The notes under the pieces: generated by a model | Told to the model about the DNA's origin: nothing | What the model saw: only the letters and a program-made list of their open reading frames with translations | Databases searched by the model: none | Shown: positions 12,219 to 22,893 of the stretch, in pieces | Layout: each line of letters opens with the position of its first letter | How positions within the stretch are numbered: position 1 is the stretch's first letter | Translations under genes and position numbers: made by a program | DNA from: Patiria pectinifera | Lineage: Eukaryota > Echinodermata > Asteroidea > Valvatida > Asterinidae | Direction of reading: 5' to 3' | Assembly: GCA_029964075.1 (NCBI GenBank) | Contig: CM057142.1 | Span: forward strand, 29,204,392-29,268,391 | Length of the DNA stretch: 64,000 nucleotides

Positions 12219-12226
12219 CATGTGTG

Positions 12227-13399
12227 ACGTGTGAGTCCTGAGCCTAAACTCCAGAGTGATTCTGGAGTTTGTGAATGTGGGATGAAAGATTCACTTCCAC
12301 TGTACGGCTCATCACGACGAGTCAACGGCTCCTTACACCATCATCTTAAAGGAGCTCCAGAAGATACGAGAAACCCTCTTGTTAGGAGAATGATACTGCA
12401 AACTTCCTTACCATCATAACAAAATGTTTTTTTTCAGAAATCAGGATCACATCTACAATGCTTTTATTAGGGGGTAGGTTGGGGCATGGGAGAAATGTTG
12501 CCATACATTCCAAGCTCTACATGTACCGCCAACACTAAAGCAGTGGTGCATGTCACACGTACATGATGTATCATGACAACTTTTAACAATGAGTATATTA
12601 CTTTATCGGGGGGGGGGGGAGGGTGCACACTGCACAATTAGGCCTGTGCAAAGTCTAAAGTGGCAGAAAAAAAATTGGGAAGCTTGGTGATCAAGAAATA
12701 AAATCCATTTGTATGGAACAGGATCACACAGAAACAAAACACCTCAATTTAGAATTGCCAATTTTTTACATGTCCTCATGAAGCTGAGGCACTTATGTGT
12801 TTACCTGAAAATGGATTTGGCATTTGGCTATGCATTACTGAATAAATATGCAAAGCCTGAAATAAATTCAACGTCAGACATACCAGAATAAGTTCTGCGA
12901 ACACGAAAGGTGGCATGTACAATAAAAAGACTAGTCTGACAAGTTAACTACTTTAATCCTCTTCATTACTGTCAGAATCAAATTGTAATGAAATGTTCAT
13001 TTTTTAGAGGTTTTTTTCTCTCTGTTGTGTTTTTATTCCTCTAGGCTCCATCATATGGTTGTCCTGACCTATTTGTATTTTTTCATTAATTTTATATTGA
13101 ATCATTCAAATTCCATTTTTTTTACCTTCCAATTTAGGCCTAGTTGATGTAATTTATGTATGGAAATCTTTCCCATGTATAACTAGGTTGTAGCACAATA
13201 CACGACATGTCATGTACATGTACACCGTGCCAATGGAGGATCTTCGTCCACACATACACGAATCTAGGTACGGGTTAGATCCTCACGCGTGCCCGTACAA
13301 GTACATGGACACGCAAACGGTCGAGTTGTCTCTAAATCATAATGCGCTTGGGCTACGCGTACTGCACACGCGCGTACCATGTACGCTTTACCACCAACT
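12227..13399. other. non-coding stretch with a small hairpin and G-run
   Basis: No gene is supported. A short hairpin AACTCCAGA/TCTGGAGTT lies at about 12247-12270, and a run of G at about 12608-12620. The frame at 12231-12419 lacks splice signals and recognisable motifs and is not called. Confidence 0.4.
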
Positions 13400-13728
13400 C
13401 ACGACATGGACCCGATTCGCAAATTTTGGCGCCAATATTCACGACATGGACGCAAGTCGCAAATATTGACGCCAATATTGACGCCAATATTCACGACATG
13501 GACCCAAGTCGCAAATATTGACGCCAATATTGACGCCAATATGCACGACATGGTCTCCAAGTCGCAATATTGATGCATATATTCACGACATGGCCGCCAT
13601 GTCGCAAATATTGACGCCAATATTGACGCCAATATTCACGACATGGTCTCCATGTCGCAAATATTGACGCCAATATTCACGACATGGTCTCCATGTCGCA
13701 AATATTGACGCCAATATTCACGACAGGC
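13400..13728. repeat. minisatellite with alternating unit lengths (about 41 and 52 bp)
   Basis: Units begin CACGACATGG at 13400, 13440, 13492, 13544, 13584, 13637 and 13678, with a truncated one at about 13719. Each continues with a variable ACCCAAG/TCTCCATG segment, then GTCGCAAATATTGACGCCAATATT. The inner TTGACGCCAATA block of 12 bp is present once or twice, which gives the two lengths. CATGG..CCATG in some units makes small palindromes. The open frames across it are repeat artefacts. Confidence 0.85.
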
Positions 13729-14723
13729 CTAAGTTGTAAACCCACTCATGCGTGAATTCACAGCAACTTGGCGTGTCCGTTACCCACACAGTCTGGCACC
13801 CAGACACACCGATCTCTGGCTGAATGTTCGTACTGAGGCGCAGCGGGAGTCATGAATGTACATGTACATTAGACGCAAGGTGACCGAACACGATACTCCA
13901 TTTAGTTCAAAAGATATAGCGCAAACTATTTTGTCAAAACTTGCCCTGAAATCGCTTGTAATTTGATCCCTGATGACATCATGATGACGTAACAAAATTT
14001 ATAACATCTCCGTAGCATGGTACAAGTTCACATTAGGTTTCTGGGTCATACCGAAAACCGTTTGGAAGAAATTCTGCTGTGTTTTGATTTCAGGCTAAAT
14101 TCTTTATTTGAAATTCACCTAACTTTGACCTTCCGGTAGACCCGGAAGTAAAGGTCAAGCGAGTTCACGTACATGACAAAAAATGTTTAACAATTCATGG
14201 TCTATCCGATTACTGAATACACACATCAACGAATATTTTGTTCAAGAGTTAAAGGTGAAAGTAATTGATCACTTTTTCAGCTGAAATCGCTTGTAATTTG
14301 ATACCTGATGACGTCATCATAACGTCAGAGTAATATGCACCGCTAGGGATGAGGGTCGATATATATTGAAAGTTACAAGTTCATATCATAAACCGTTTAG
14401 GAGAAAAACCGCAAAGAAGTATTGTCCAGAAAAAAAAGATTTATCAGAACAATAACAGGGAAAGGTTGATCAAATCTGCTGATTGGCATGCCTGACTCCT
14501 CAGTGAATGCGTGGGCGATATAACTTACCAGCTCCCAGAGGACATATGTCATAAGCAGCAGACAGGCTGCTTACGAAGATAGCAGTCGCTAACAACAAAT
14601 TCATATCAACACCAAATTCCAGATATCGGTAGAATTATACTGTATGTTTCTACAGCGATTCTCCGTGACTACGTTTCTTTCTTTCGACAATGGTTCCTCC
14701 CCTTAACACTGTTTGCTATCGTG
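13729..14723. other. non-coding stretch with a dispersed duplicated block
   Basis: A block reading GAAATCGCTTGTAATTTGAT followed by CCTGATGACRTCAT occurs at about 13949 and again at about 14283, so part of this stretch is an old duplication about 334 bp apart. No exon or RNA gene is recognised. Confidence 0.45.
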
Positions 14724-14935
14724 GCCCTGAAGGGACAGCACACGTCGCAAATATCTTTGCAAATATTTCCAAAGACATTTGTGAAAATATTTGCAAATGT
14801 TATTGCACATATTTGAATAAAAAAATATTGATTGGCCTGATATTTCGTTCTTCAAAGACTTCAGAGGCAAAATATCCTTTAAGGCTTTTGCAAAGATATT
14901 TGCGATATTTGATGTCTCTTCAGGGCTACAATCAT
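14724..14935. mobile_element. 212-bp inverted-repeat (MITE-like) element
   Basis: The ends are GCCCTGAAGGGACAGCA and its imperfect inverse TGATGTCTCTTCAGGGC. The arms continue with AAATATCTTTGCAAA-like against TTTGCAAAGATATTTGC. The centre is AT-rich with repeated GCAAATAT words. No coding sequence is present and no clear target duplication was found, so the superfamily is not assigned. Confidence 0.6.
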
Positions 14936-16599
14936 TAGTAGTCCAATGTTCAAGTACGACCACCGATCATGTATCGACCATACGAGTCCACGCAGTTGTT
15001 GTGGATGGTTCAAAGTTCACCAGAAATTGATACAAACACGTATATTTTGACAATATGGCTATCATCAAATTCTGGTATATTTGCACGTGTTCGTTGTGTT
15101 ATTGCATCATAACATGTATTATACAACGAAACTTTATCTCTCGTCACAATATTCTTTAACAGGGTGAATTTACTCACCTTAAAGAACTTTGTTGTTAGAC
15201 AGACTGTAAAAACCAGTAGCATAACTTAGCATAACCCCTATTTTAAATTTCGAATTGCACAAAAAACATTATATGAGTTTCTTTCAGTCAACTCCCAACT
15301 TGAAAATTAGTATACCCCATGTGCCCTTCAAAAGTGGCATCTGCAGTGTCAATTTTACACATGTGCTTATGGGTTGTTGATATGAACACTGACACATTAA
15401 AAACAGTCAACATCGGTGGTTTCGTATACATATCACCGTTGTTAAATTTAAGTTTGAGTTTTTCCATAAAGGTCCTCCTTTTCAACTTTCGCAAACAATC
15501 TTTGGCAACTGGTATCAAGACTACAGATATTAAAGTATACGTTTGAAGGCCGTAAGTTTATAAGATATGTTAAATTGGGATGAGAGCCAAAGCAAATTTA
15601 GCCTACCAATGAAGGCCAAATGAAAACGATTAAATTATGAATTAACGGACGAGTGTATGTTGTTTAATTATGTGCAGTTGTCACCAATTGATTGCTGGTC
15701 CATTGATCGGGGAGGTTGGAGGTCACTACGACCCGATGATTGTCAAGGCAGCAGTGTTAATAGTAGTAGTATGCAAATACAGCATGGTTCGAGGGGAAGT
15801 AGTGGGAATTACTGGTCCAAGGTGTACGTCAGCTTGACTACCTCTTGAAGCGAGCAGAGGGAGGTAGTCAAACTAACTTTCACCGAGGGACTCAGTGATT
15901 CCAACTATTTTCCAGAAAGAAACCATGCTGTATTTCTTTTATTACACCTCGTAAATATTAAGTAGCCTCACTGCCTTTTTAGAATCCTCACTGCCTTGTC
16001 GATAACGGCCTTCGTAGGGTTTGCATCTCTATTCAACCATTGTTGTTTCTGAGCTGCAGAATTCCGTGTTTCATGGCAACATGATGGTTGAAATAGTCTG
16101 GTGCCAACACTCATTTAATGTGTCTTTACTGCAGTAGTTAGAAGGACTACAACAACAGACTGGTTCCGTAAAGAGTACATGCCACAAACTACATGTCTGT
16201 ATACAAGGTGTGTTCCAGAGGGATTTATTGGTGCTTCCAGACAAACTAACGCACGGCAGTGACTTGATACTCACCTATTATTTTCTTATCATACGTATCA
16301 TTTTTACTAATCGGCAAATGACGTGCTCCAATTTGATCATGAATATTTATGAGGTGTAGTAATAGTAAATACTGACCCATACTGGTAGTATTGCGCATGC
16401 ATGACAAATCTTCAACTGTTGATAAAGACCGGCTGGGTGGTCTTAAAACAGTTTTCCATAGTAACATAAAAATTTTTACTCCAATGAAATCCGTTGCCTT
16501 TTAACGTGTTATTTGGTTGGACGTTCACAATCCTCACATAGGTATGCAAATACAGACACACCATAAAAAAAAAACACGAGGGCTGTCCCGTTTGCACTA
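14936..16599. other. non-coding stretch, nothing recognised
   Basis: No protein domain, splice-bounded exon or structural RNA was recognised. A short inverted repeat TTGACTACCTC/GAGGTAGTCAA spans about 15834-15872. Confidence 0.4.
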
Positions 16600-16735
16600 C
16601 AGGGTGTAATAAAAAAAAAGGGGGAACCCTCATTTTAAGTTGTATAAAATCTAATAAATATTTTCAAACGAATTAAAGTTCATGTGAAACGCCAATGTGT
16701 CAACTTTCTAATGATACCTTGATTGTGTGTCTGTG
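16600..16735. repeat. dispersed repeat, left member of an inverted pair around the nested retroelements
   Basis: From about 16600 (CTACAGGGTGTAATAAAAAA) to 16735 (TTGATTGTGTGTCTGTG) this sequence reappears inverted at about 33657-33798, with substitutions and small gaps. The clearest shared part is CATGTGAAACGCCAATGTGT. The two members lie outside the CTAG target duplication of the outer Gypsy element, so the arrangement predates that insertion. Confidence 0.65.
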
Positions 16736-16867
16736 GCCATGACTAGGTCTGGTCCGGATGACGTTCGATTGAGCGGTTGAAGGCCCCAGCACTGGGTGAC
16801 GGCCAGATGTTCTGTGTTCCACCACAGAGCTCAGCGAGTGATACTTTGGGACTTGGGGATAACCTAG

Positions 16868-17232
16868 TGTAGCGGTATTTTGATTGATATTTCGCCCTGC
16901 CCAAAAGCTTATAGTCTCCGGTAAAGGAAGAAACTAGGCAAGGGGTTCTCCAGTCAGCTCAAATCTTTCTTAACTTAATTGGAAGGAACTGCTCCTCATT
17001 TTATTCCATCGACCACCAACAACAACACAACTCACACTCACAAATCTTCTGCCTTGCATTTTCCCATACCCGTACCCCCACCAATGTATACATTTGTAAC
17101 AACTTGTCAGCGCGTCTCGCTCTTTGACCCATGACCCCTGCCAGTGGGCCCCAGGTGCACTGCCTATTATTAGCGCACGGGAATTAACAAAGGTTTAACA
17201 CAACAAGCACCCCAAATAATCATTTCCCCACA
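16868..17232 (-). repeat. 3' LTR of the outer Gypsy element
   Basis: On the minus strand it starts TGTGGGGAAATGATT and ends AAATACCGCTACA, giving TG...CA termini. It is 365 bp and matches the copy at 32726-33090 except at two positions (plus-strand TTCTTAACTT against TTCTAAACTT, and GCCCCAGGTG against GCCCCTGGTG). Confidence 0.93.
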
Positions 17233-17246
17233 TTCTCCCCTACTAT
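17233..17246 (-). other. polypurine tract of the outer Gypsy element
   Basis: On the minus strand AGTAGGGGAGAA directly abuts the 3' LTR, as expected for the plus-strand priming site of an LTR retrotransposon. Confidence 0.7.
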
Positions 17247-17566
17247 ATCGATCTTTCCCCTGGAGATCGAACCCATTGTTCTGCAATCCCGGCTCAATTT
17301 GTGGTCACTAGAATTAAGCTCCAACGATCCAATTGGGATTAACAAACCATCCAAATAAATTCTTTAGCCCTCCCTTTTTTGTTAGCCTTAATTTATTTTG
17401 AAACCCGTGTGAATGATTATCACCCCTTTTACACGACAGCAATGTGGTTGTCAATCGAAATAAACATGGTATGATACTACTCCCTTAATAACCCTTTATT
17501 TTTACAATGGTAAAGCAACTACAACTTTTAATTAACTTCTTTCAATCAAGACCAGCAAGTAGATCT

Positions 17567-18145
17567 TCACCATAAGCGAGCCTGGAAAAATCCAACAAGT
17601 CGCCGAAGGGTCCTTCTATACTGATGTTCCCCGTATTTATTCATGTGAACACCATCTAAGTTGTATCGTGGATGCTTCAACCCCCTGTGGCTCCAGAGCC
17701 ACCAACGATCCTCCAGGAATGTACCCCCTTCGATCAACATGTTTAATTCTTCAGCCCAACTGTTGAATGTTTCCAGGTCAATCTGATTGGGGCGTAGACC
17801 ACAAGTACGAGGTAGAATTGGCAAGAAAACAATTGCTTCCGGTTTGATACCATTTCTTGCCAATCCCGTAATAAACCGACACAGCTTTTGATACACGACG
17901 CTCGCACAACACTCCCTGGAACAAAGGTCATTTGTCCCAAGATCAATTATTAACACTTTTGGGTTCATCTCCCCAAGGCGATTATAGTAGAGATTACCTT
18001 TCGATTCGATACGGGAAAGGGACAGACCTCCCTCCCCAAAGCAGTGGACAGACACTGTGGTATTCTGAAACTCGATCAGAAGTACAAATCTCTTTCTGTT
18101 TTCTAGTCGTCTCACAAAGCTGTGCCCAAACAAGACGAATGCCAT
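17567..18145 (-). CDS. SGNH/GDSL-type hydrolase ORF in the env position of the outer Gypsy element
   Basis: The frame is an uninterrupted 192 codons with an ATG start. SGNH-hydrolase blocks are recognisable: FGHSF near residues 6-10 (candidate nucleophile Ser9), a glycine block GEGGLSL near 37-43, LGTNDL at 69-74 (block III Asn72), and DGVHM at 164-168 (Asp164 and His167 as the Asp-x-x-His pair). The family hydrolyses esters such as acetyl or acyl groups; the substrate here is unknown. No signal peptide or membrane segment is apparent, so it is not an envelope protein. It lies between the pol tail and the 3' LTR on the pol strand, so it is inside the element and probably made from a spliced or internally started RNA. 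All candidate catalytic residues are present although pol is broken. Confidence 0.75.
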   Translation of the reverse strand: MAFVLFGHSFVRRLENRKRFVLLIEFQNTTVSVHCFGEGGLSLSRIESKGNLYYNRLGEMNPKVLIIDLGTNDLCSRECCASVVYQKLCRFITGLARNGIKPEAIVFLPILPRTCGLRPNQIDLETFNSWAEELNMLIEGGTFLEDRWWLWSHRGLKHPRYNLDGVHMNKYGEHQYRRTLRRLVGFFQARLW

Positions 18146-18495
18146 ATTGCATATACAATGTACTAACGTAGATATACTAAAACTACTTCGAAATAACTTC
18201 TAAACTACTTCGAATAGCACAGTACAGATATCATTTACTTCTTCAGGTGTCAGGATCTTTTTCTCCTTGGAACTGGAAACCCCAAAACTTCCCGAAGATA
18301 AAGTCCTGACGACTTGGTCGGCAGCCTTGCCTATCTGGTGTAAGCAAAATGAATCAAAGTAAATACAACCTACACTTTAGGTTATAACCCAAAAAGTCAG
18401 GTGGCAACAAAGGGCAAGGTTTTCCCTGTGAAAACTGGATTCCCCTAGTCTTTTCAACAAGGAAAGCCTTAACCGTTGGTAAACCCCCAAACCTA
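18146..18495 (-). other. spacer between pol tail and SGNH ORF of the outer Gypsy element
   Basis: About 350 bp without a supported frame. It could hold a splice acceptor or promoter for the SGNH ORF, but none can be assigned with confidence. Confidence 0.4.
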
Positions 18496-18772
18496 TTACT
18501 TAATTGAAGAACGGGGCAAGTGATAGGGATTGGTATGTACACCCCTGGTGTTCCGCTTTGACCTTCTGAGAGGTAACGTTACGTTAAGAGACTGACCGGG
18601 TGGCTCCCCTACTTCGTCGGCGCCATCCCTCATCCCCTTTGCATCATCACACTGTCCCAATTCTAATCCCGATGTGAACTCATCATCTGACTCGGAACTA
18701 CTTGTTGCACTACCATCTGGCAATTCAGAGGGATGCAATCTAAGGAGTTTACGATTCACCGTTCGTTCGGTT
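18496..18772 (-). pseudogene. C-terminal tail of outer Gypsy pol, out of frame with the main pol
   Basis: The frame starts just inside the end of the integrase frame (GTGA overlap). It contains VNRKLLRLHPSELPDG and an acidic Ser/Asp/Glu-rich stretch, and finishes with RRSKRNTRGVHTNPYHLPRS. That basic ending is typical of Gypsy pol C-termini. The tail is thus the end of pol, displaced by a single-base change, most simply a lost base in the C-run (plus strand) at 18773-18777. It is not a separate gene. Confidence 0.7.
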
Positions 18773-20333
18773 CCCCCTGTGAAGGTCGTATGTGGTATAC
18801 GTCCCCCTCTGGATTCAGCCAGGTAACAATGAACGTGTCATCGTGATATGCATTTTTCAGCTTGTGCCTCCCCTTGAAGTCTAGCTTTCTCAACAGAACT
18901 CTTGCGCCAGGCTTGAACGACTCGCATATTTTCCCTCTTGAATCATGGATGGCTTTGTTACGCGCGGCCCGATTCTCTGTTCTCTCCCTAACTAGGTTCT
19001 CTGCGCGTTTGAGCAGTTTGGACTGCGACTTTACAAAATCTTGATCCCATGCAGAATCTGTACGCCCGAGAATCTGATCTAGTGGGATTAGCGGCTCACG
19101 TCCAAACATGAGCGGGTACGGGGCAATACCTGTAGTACTGTGTGGGGTGGCATTATACACGAACACGAGATGGGCCAACATATCAGGCCACTTGTGCCGG
19201 CTGCGCTCATCCATGGACTTAATCAACCCAAAGAGGGTACGATTAAACCTTTCCGCCTGGGCATTTCCCTCCGGGTGGTAAGGAGTAGTGCGTGATTTTC
19301 TGATCCCATACAAGGTACATAGCTCTTTGATAACACTGCCTTCAAAATTCCGCCCCTGGTCGCTGTGCACGCGCGTTGGAATTCCAAACTTTGTGAACCA
19401 ATGGTCGCGAAGAACGCGGGCCACCGTTACCGCATGTTGATCTCTGCATGGTATCGCCTGGGAGAATTTCGTGTACACGTTTGTCAGGACTAAAACATCC
19501 TCATACCCCCCACTTCCCTTGTCTACCTTGACAAAGTCGATTGCCAGAACCTCTAATGGCCGAAAAGCCATTAAATGTCTCATTGGAGCTCTTGGTTGAG
19601 GCTGAGCAACCTTAGCAGTTATGCAACGCTGACAGTGAGCAATATGCCGTCGCACTGTTGCAGTCATACGCGGCCAGTAAACGCGTCTCCTAAGCAGCGA
19701 GCAAGTGCGGGCTACCCCCTGGTGCCCCCAACCATCGTGACAACCCTCAACCGCACGCGTTTGAAGAACTTGCGGCAAAAGTATCTGAAACACTTCACCG
19801 TGCAGTGGGTCTTGGACTTTTCTATGCAGCACGCCTTCGCGGACCACAAATCGTGGCCACTGCCAGAGCCAGAGCTTCAGATCTCGCGTACCGCGCTTGC
19901 CATCTGATGCAACTTCGCCCGGCACTGCATTTTGCTCCCAGCGTTCCCACACAATTCCCAGGTCTGTGTCTTGCCTTTGCAACGCTGCGAGCTGCTCCGC
20001 CGACCACGAGGGGAACAACCCAGGAGGCCCACCACCAGACTGCGCTTCAGTTGCTGGCCGCGTAGGACTGATCTTATTTATCTCAGCACGTAATGGAACA
20101 GTACTCGTGTGAGAAACTTGCTGCACCACCCTATCCACCTCGGAGGAAACATGCCCAGGATAGCGGCTCAGTGCATCGGCGCAGCGATTACTCCGACCAG
20201 ACCGGAATTTCACTTCGAAGTCAAATGAGGCCAATTGGGCCACCCATCGCATCTCGCATGCACCTAGTTTGGCTGTGTTGATGTGAGCTAACGGATTGTT
20301 ATCCGTTAGGACAGTGAACGGCAACCAAATCAC
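18756..20333 (-). pseudogene. outer Gypsy pol: RNase H C-terminal half and integrase
   Basis: The 525-codon frame begins within RNase H (VLTDNNPL, then NRCADALSRYPG). The integrase zinc region follows, with its His-His pair in HDGWGHQGVA and Cys pair in CQRCITAK. The catalytic core has LAIDFV, VHSDQGRNFEG and a Glu in NAQAERFNRTL, the D,D,E triad of retroviral-type integrases. The product would insert the cDNA. Between 20334 and 20445 the RNase H frame has in-frame stops (a TAA near 20346 and two TAGs upstream), so this part is cut off from RT. The listed first codon is an internal Met, not a true start. Confidence 0.85.
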
Positions 20334-20445
20334 ATGGTCCCGAAATTAGTCACCCACCCCCCACTTCAAGGCTACTAACTCCAACTTGAAGCAGCTATAA
20401 TCAGGATATTTGGCCTACGCTCCCGCAATCCCCTGCTAGCCTAGG

Positions 20446-21577
20446 CTATTGGGTGCTTCTCCCTGTCCTCCCTACTTGTGCCAGGCATGCCCCTAACCCT
20501 TTGAGTGATGCATCCACCTCCAGGATGAATGGAGATGAAAAGTCTGGGTAAGCCAGTACTGGTGCTCGCGTCAAGGCTTGTTTCAGAGTATCAAACGATG
20601 CCTGGGCCTCCGCGTTCCACAAATATGCTGCAGCCTTCCGGATTGCTCTTCCTTTACCTACAGTGCTTACAATAGGCGGCAACATGGCATGTAGTGGCGC
20701 TGCTATATTCGCGAACTGTGGTACAAAGCGGCGATAGTAGCCAGCGAGACCCAAAAATGAACGCAAATGCTCTGCTGTTTTTGGAACAGGCCACTCTTTT
20801 ATCCGTTGGATTTTCTCATCATCTACGGACGCACCCTCGGCGCTTACAATGTGGCCCAGGTATCGTACCTGATGTTGAAACAACTGACACTTTTGGCCTT
20901 TGATCTTTAGTCCAAATTCAGATATGCGCGTGAGCACATCATCTAGTCTAGACAGATGATCCTTCAGGTTAGGCGAGAACACCAGTATGTCATCCAAATA
21001 CACTAACAGCTGAGTCAGGTTCAAATCCCCCACGCACATTTCCATCACCCTTTGGAAAGTACTTGGCGCATTGGCCAAGCCGAAAGGCATCCGTGTAAAT
21101 TCAAATAGCCCAAATGGGACCCTGAATGCTGTCTTACATACCGAGCTCGGATCCATCAACACCTGATGGTATCCATGCGCTAAGTCAAGGGAAGAGAAGT
21201 AGCAAGCTCCTCGCAAAGCTTCCAGCGACTCCTCTATCCGCGGTAACGGGAAGGAGTCTCGCACAGTGCGCGCATTCAGTTTCCTGTAATCCACGCACAG
21301 ACGGAAGGATCCGTCCTTCTTACGCACCAACACTATGGGACTGGCGTAAGGGCTGCTACTTTTGCGGACAATCCCCATGTCTAGCAACTTCTGTATCATG
21401 TCACGCACCTCTCCAAGACAGTGGGGAGGGATCCTCCTATAAGGCTGGCTTATAGGCACTTCGTCTGTAGTATGGATCTTATGCAGCACCTTATCACATG
21501 AACCTACATCAAACTGGTGCTTGGAGAATACAGAGTCATGTTTCTGTATCAACCGAACAACACTGTCTCTATCTTCT
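20446..21577 (-). pseudogene. outer Gypsy pol: reverse transcriptase and RNase H N-terminus
   Basis: The frame covers a complete RT domain: LVRKKDGSFRLCVDYRKLN, then YFSSLDLAHGYHQV, MPFGLANAPSTFQRVM and the catalytic YLDDILVFS. The connection region has FLGLAGYYRRF, and an RNase H start reads FILEVDASLKGLGACL. It ends prematurely at 20446. Upstream the open frame reaches the CTTCT duplication at 21573-21577, where the nested element begins; its natural continuation is the protease frame resuming at 29940. RT would copy element RNA into cDNA. Confidence 0.87.
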
Positions 21578-21764
21578 TGTTGTGATATAACGCATGACTG
21601 TTACAAGTCTATTCATGTTTATCCTTGGTTACGTATGCAACGTACACAATTGTACTAGTGTGTTATGTGTGCAACCTCCCTGTAAAACGATTAGACGATT
21701 GTCAATAAATCACTCCGTGTTGAAGCCGATATATAATCTCTCCAGCCTTGTCAGTAATACCACA
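21578..21764 (+). repeat. 5' LTR of the nested intact Gypsy element
   Basis: Runs from TGTTGTGATATAACGC to CAGTAATACCACA (187 bp). AATAAA at 21704-21709 may serve polyadenylation, and TATATAA near 21731 is a possible TATA-like element. The right LTR carries the same sequence. Confidence 0.93.
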
Positions 21765-21780
21765 TGGTGTCAGAAGTATT
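21765..21780 (+). other. primer-binding site of the nested intact Gypsy element
   Basis: TGGTGTCAGAAGTATT starts immediately after the LTR's terminal CA. It begins with TGG, complementary to a tRNA 3' CCA end. The precise tRNA was not determined. Confidence 0.75.
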
Positions 21781-21921
21781 AAAGGACCCTTGGGACTCAC
21801 CTGAACAGGTATTTCAGTAGAGACAGTGACTGCAAAACCAGCGAAAATAGGTGCAAAGTGGCTGACTATCTGTCGCTTATTCTGGAAAATTCCACGTACA
21901 TTCAGCGTGTGTATTACGTAC

Positions 21922-22343
21922 TGTAACGGGACCTTATTGGGTTCTTGTCCTCCGAGTCCGGCCAAACGCAAGAAAAGGGGACAAACACACAGGATTTCCA
22001 ACTTCTGAAGAATCTCTTATTTATTAGGCACAACAACTCTGTGGCCAACCTGCCACACTGCTACCAGTACCACGACTGCTGATTCCCAGCATAGAAATAC
22101 ACGCAGTCTGAACGAATGTATACAATTGTAACAACTTGCAATGACCCCGGCATTTTGCCAAACCTTTCCCGCGTCCCCCAACAAAAGAAACCCACTTAAG
22201 CAACCTATTTCCGGAGCCTGTTTCCGGAGCGCGCGCCAGCCAGACCCAAAACCAGGTCAGGTGCGCGCCGCCGGAGCCCCTCCGCCGGAGCACCAGCGCT
22301 AGAAAGCAATGACAACAAAAATGTGCATAGACTGTCCGTTACA
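21922..22343 (-). repeat. 3' LTR of the non-autonomous C2H2 element
   Basis: 422 bp. On the minus strand it starts TGTAACGGACAGTC and ends GGTCCCGTTACA. The 89-codon frame inside (22024-22293) also occurs in the other LTR. It is GC-rich read-through without recognisable domains and is not called as a gene. Confidence 0.93.
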
Positions 22344-22360
22344 CTACCCCCTCCTTAAAC
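22344..22360 (-). other. polypurine tract of the non-autonomous C2H2 element
   Basis: Minus strand AAGGAGGGGGTAG immediately precedes the 3' LTR. Confidence 0.75.
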
Positions 22361-22893
22361 TGGGCCTATTCTCCTGAATAGGGGCACAAATACAACAAAT
22401 TTTACATGAACTGATATTCGCAAATTTTCCCAAACCTCTTTTTTTTCCCCCCCATATATGTAGAGAACAAAACACTCATTTGTATTTTTAACAGGGTTTA
22501 CATGACTAACACTGTCACTTAAATTTTAGAACAAGGAAACTTTTTTTTTCTTTTCAAATGATGTTTACAAGATTCAAAAAGGTTATCAAAAAGAATTTAC
22601 TTTGCATTGATTTTACATTACTTTATTTTCTGGAACAAGAATCACAAGAGTTCACTGTCTATGATTTTTATATATATATATTTTTTCCCAAAACAAATTA
22701 TTCAAATAATGTTAGATGAGCATGATCAGAAGAGACGAAATCGAATTACAAAAATCTACAAATCACTGTTCGCAAGTTTGTCTAAATTAGTGTCCATTAG
22801 CTTAGCTAGGGTGTCCGCGAGAATGTTGGTTAATGTTGATTTAGGCCGCAATTTGGTTCCTAATTCAAGCAAAAACACAACAATCGGCGAGGG
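22361..22893 (-). other. AT-rich 3' untranslated part of the non-autonomous C2H2 element
   Basis: About 530 bp of AT-rich DNA between the ORF stop and the purine tract. No reading frame with recognisable domains was found on either strand. This is where pol would lie in a complete element. Confidence 0.6.

Noticed and set aside
12231..12419. 62-codon frame after the hAT MITE
   Set aside because: No splice borders or recognisable motif.
15657..15848. 63-codon plus-strand frame with Gly/Ser-rich content
   Set aside because: No domain, no convincing splice sites, ordinary non-coding context.
16740..16867. GC-richer block before the outer Gypsy element that could be a tRNA-derived SINE head
   Set aside because: No convincing A-box/B-box pair or poly-A tail was found.
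22024..22293. 89-codon frame (and its twin at 24885-25154)
   Set aside because: Both lie inside LTRs and merely reflect the GC-rich LTR sequence; no domain and no start context.
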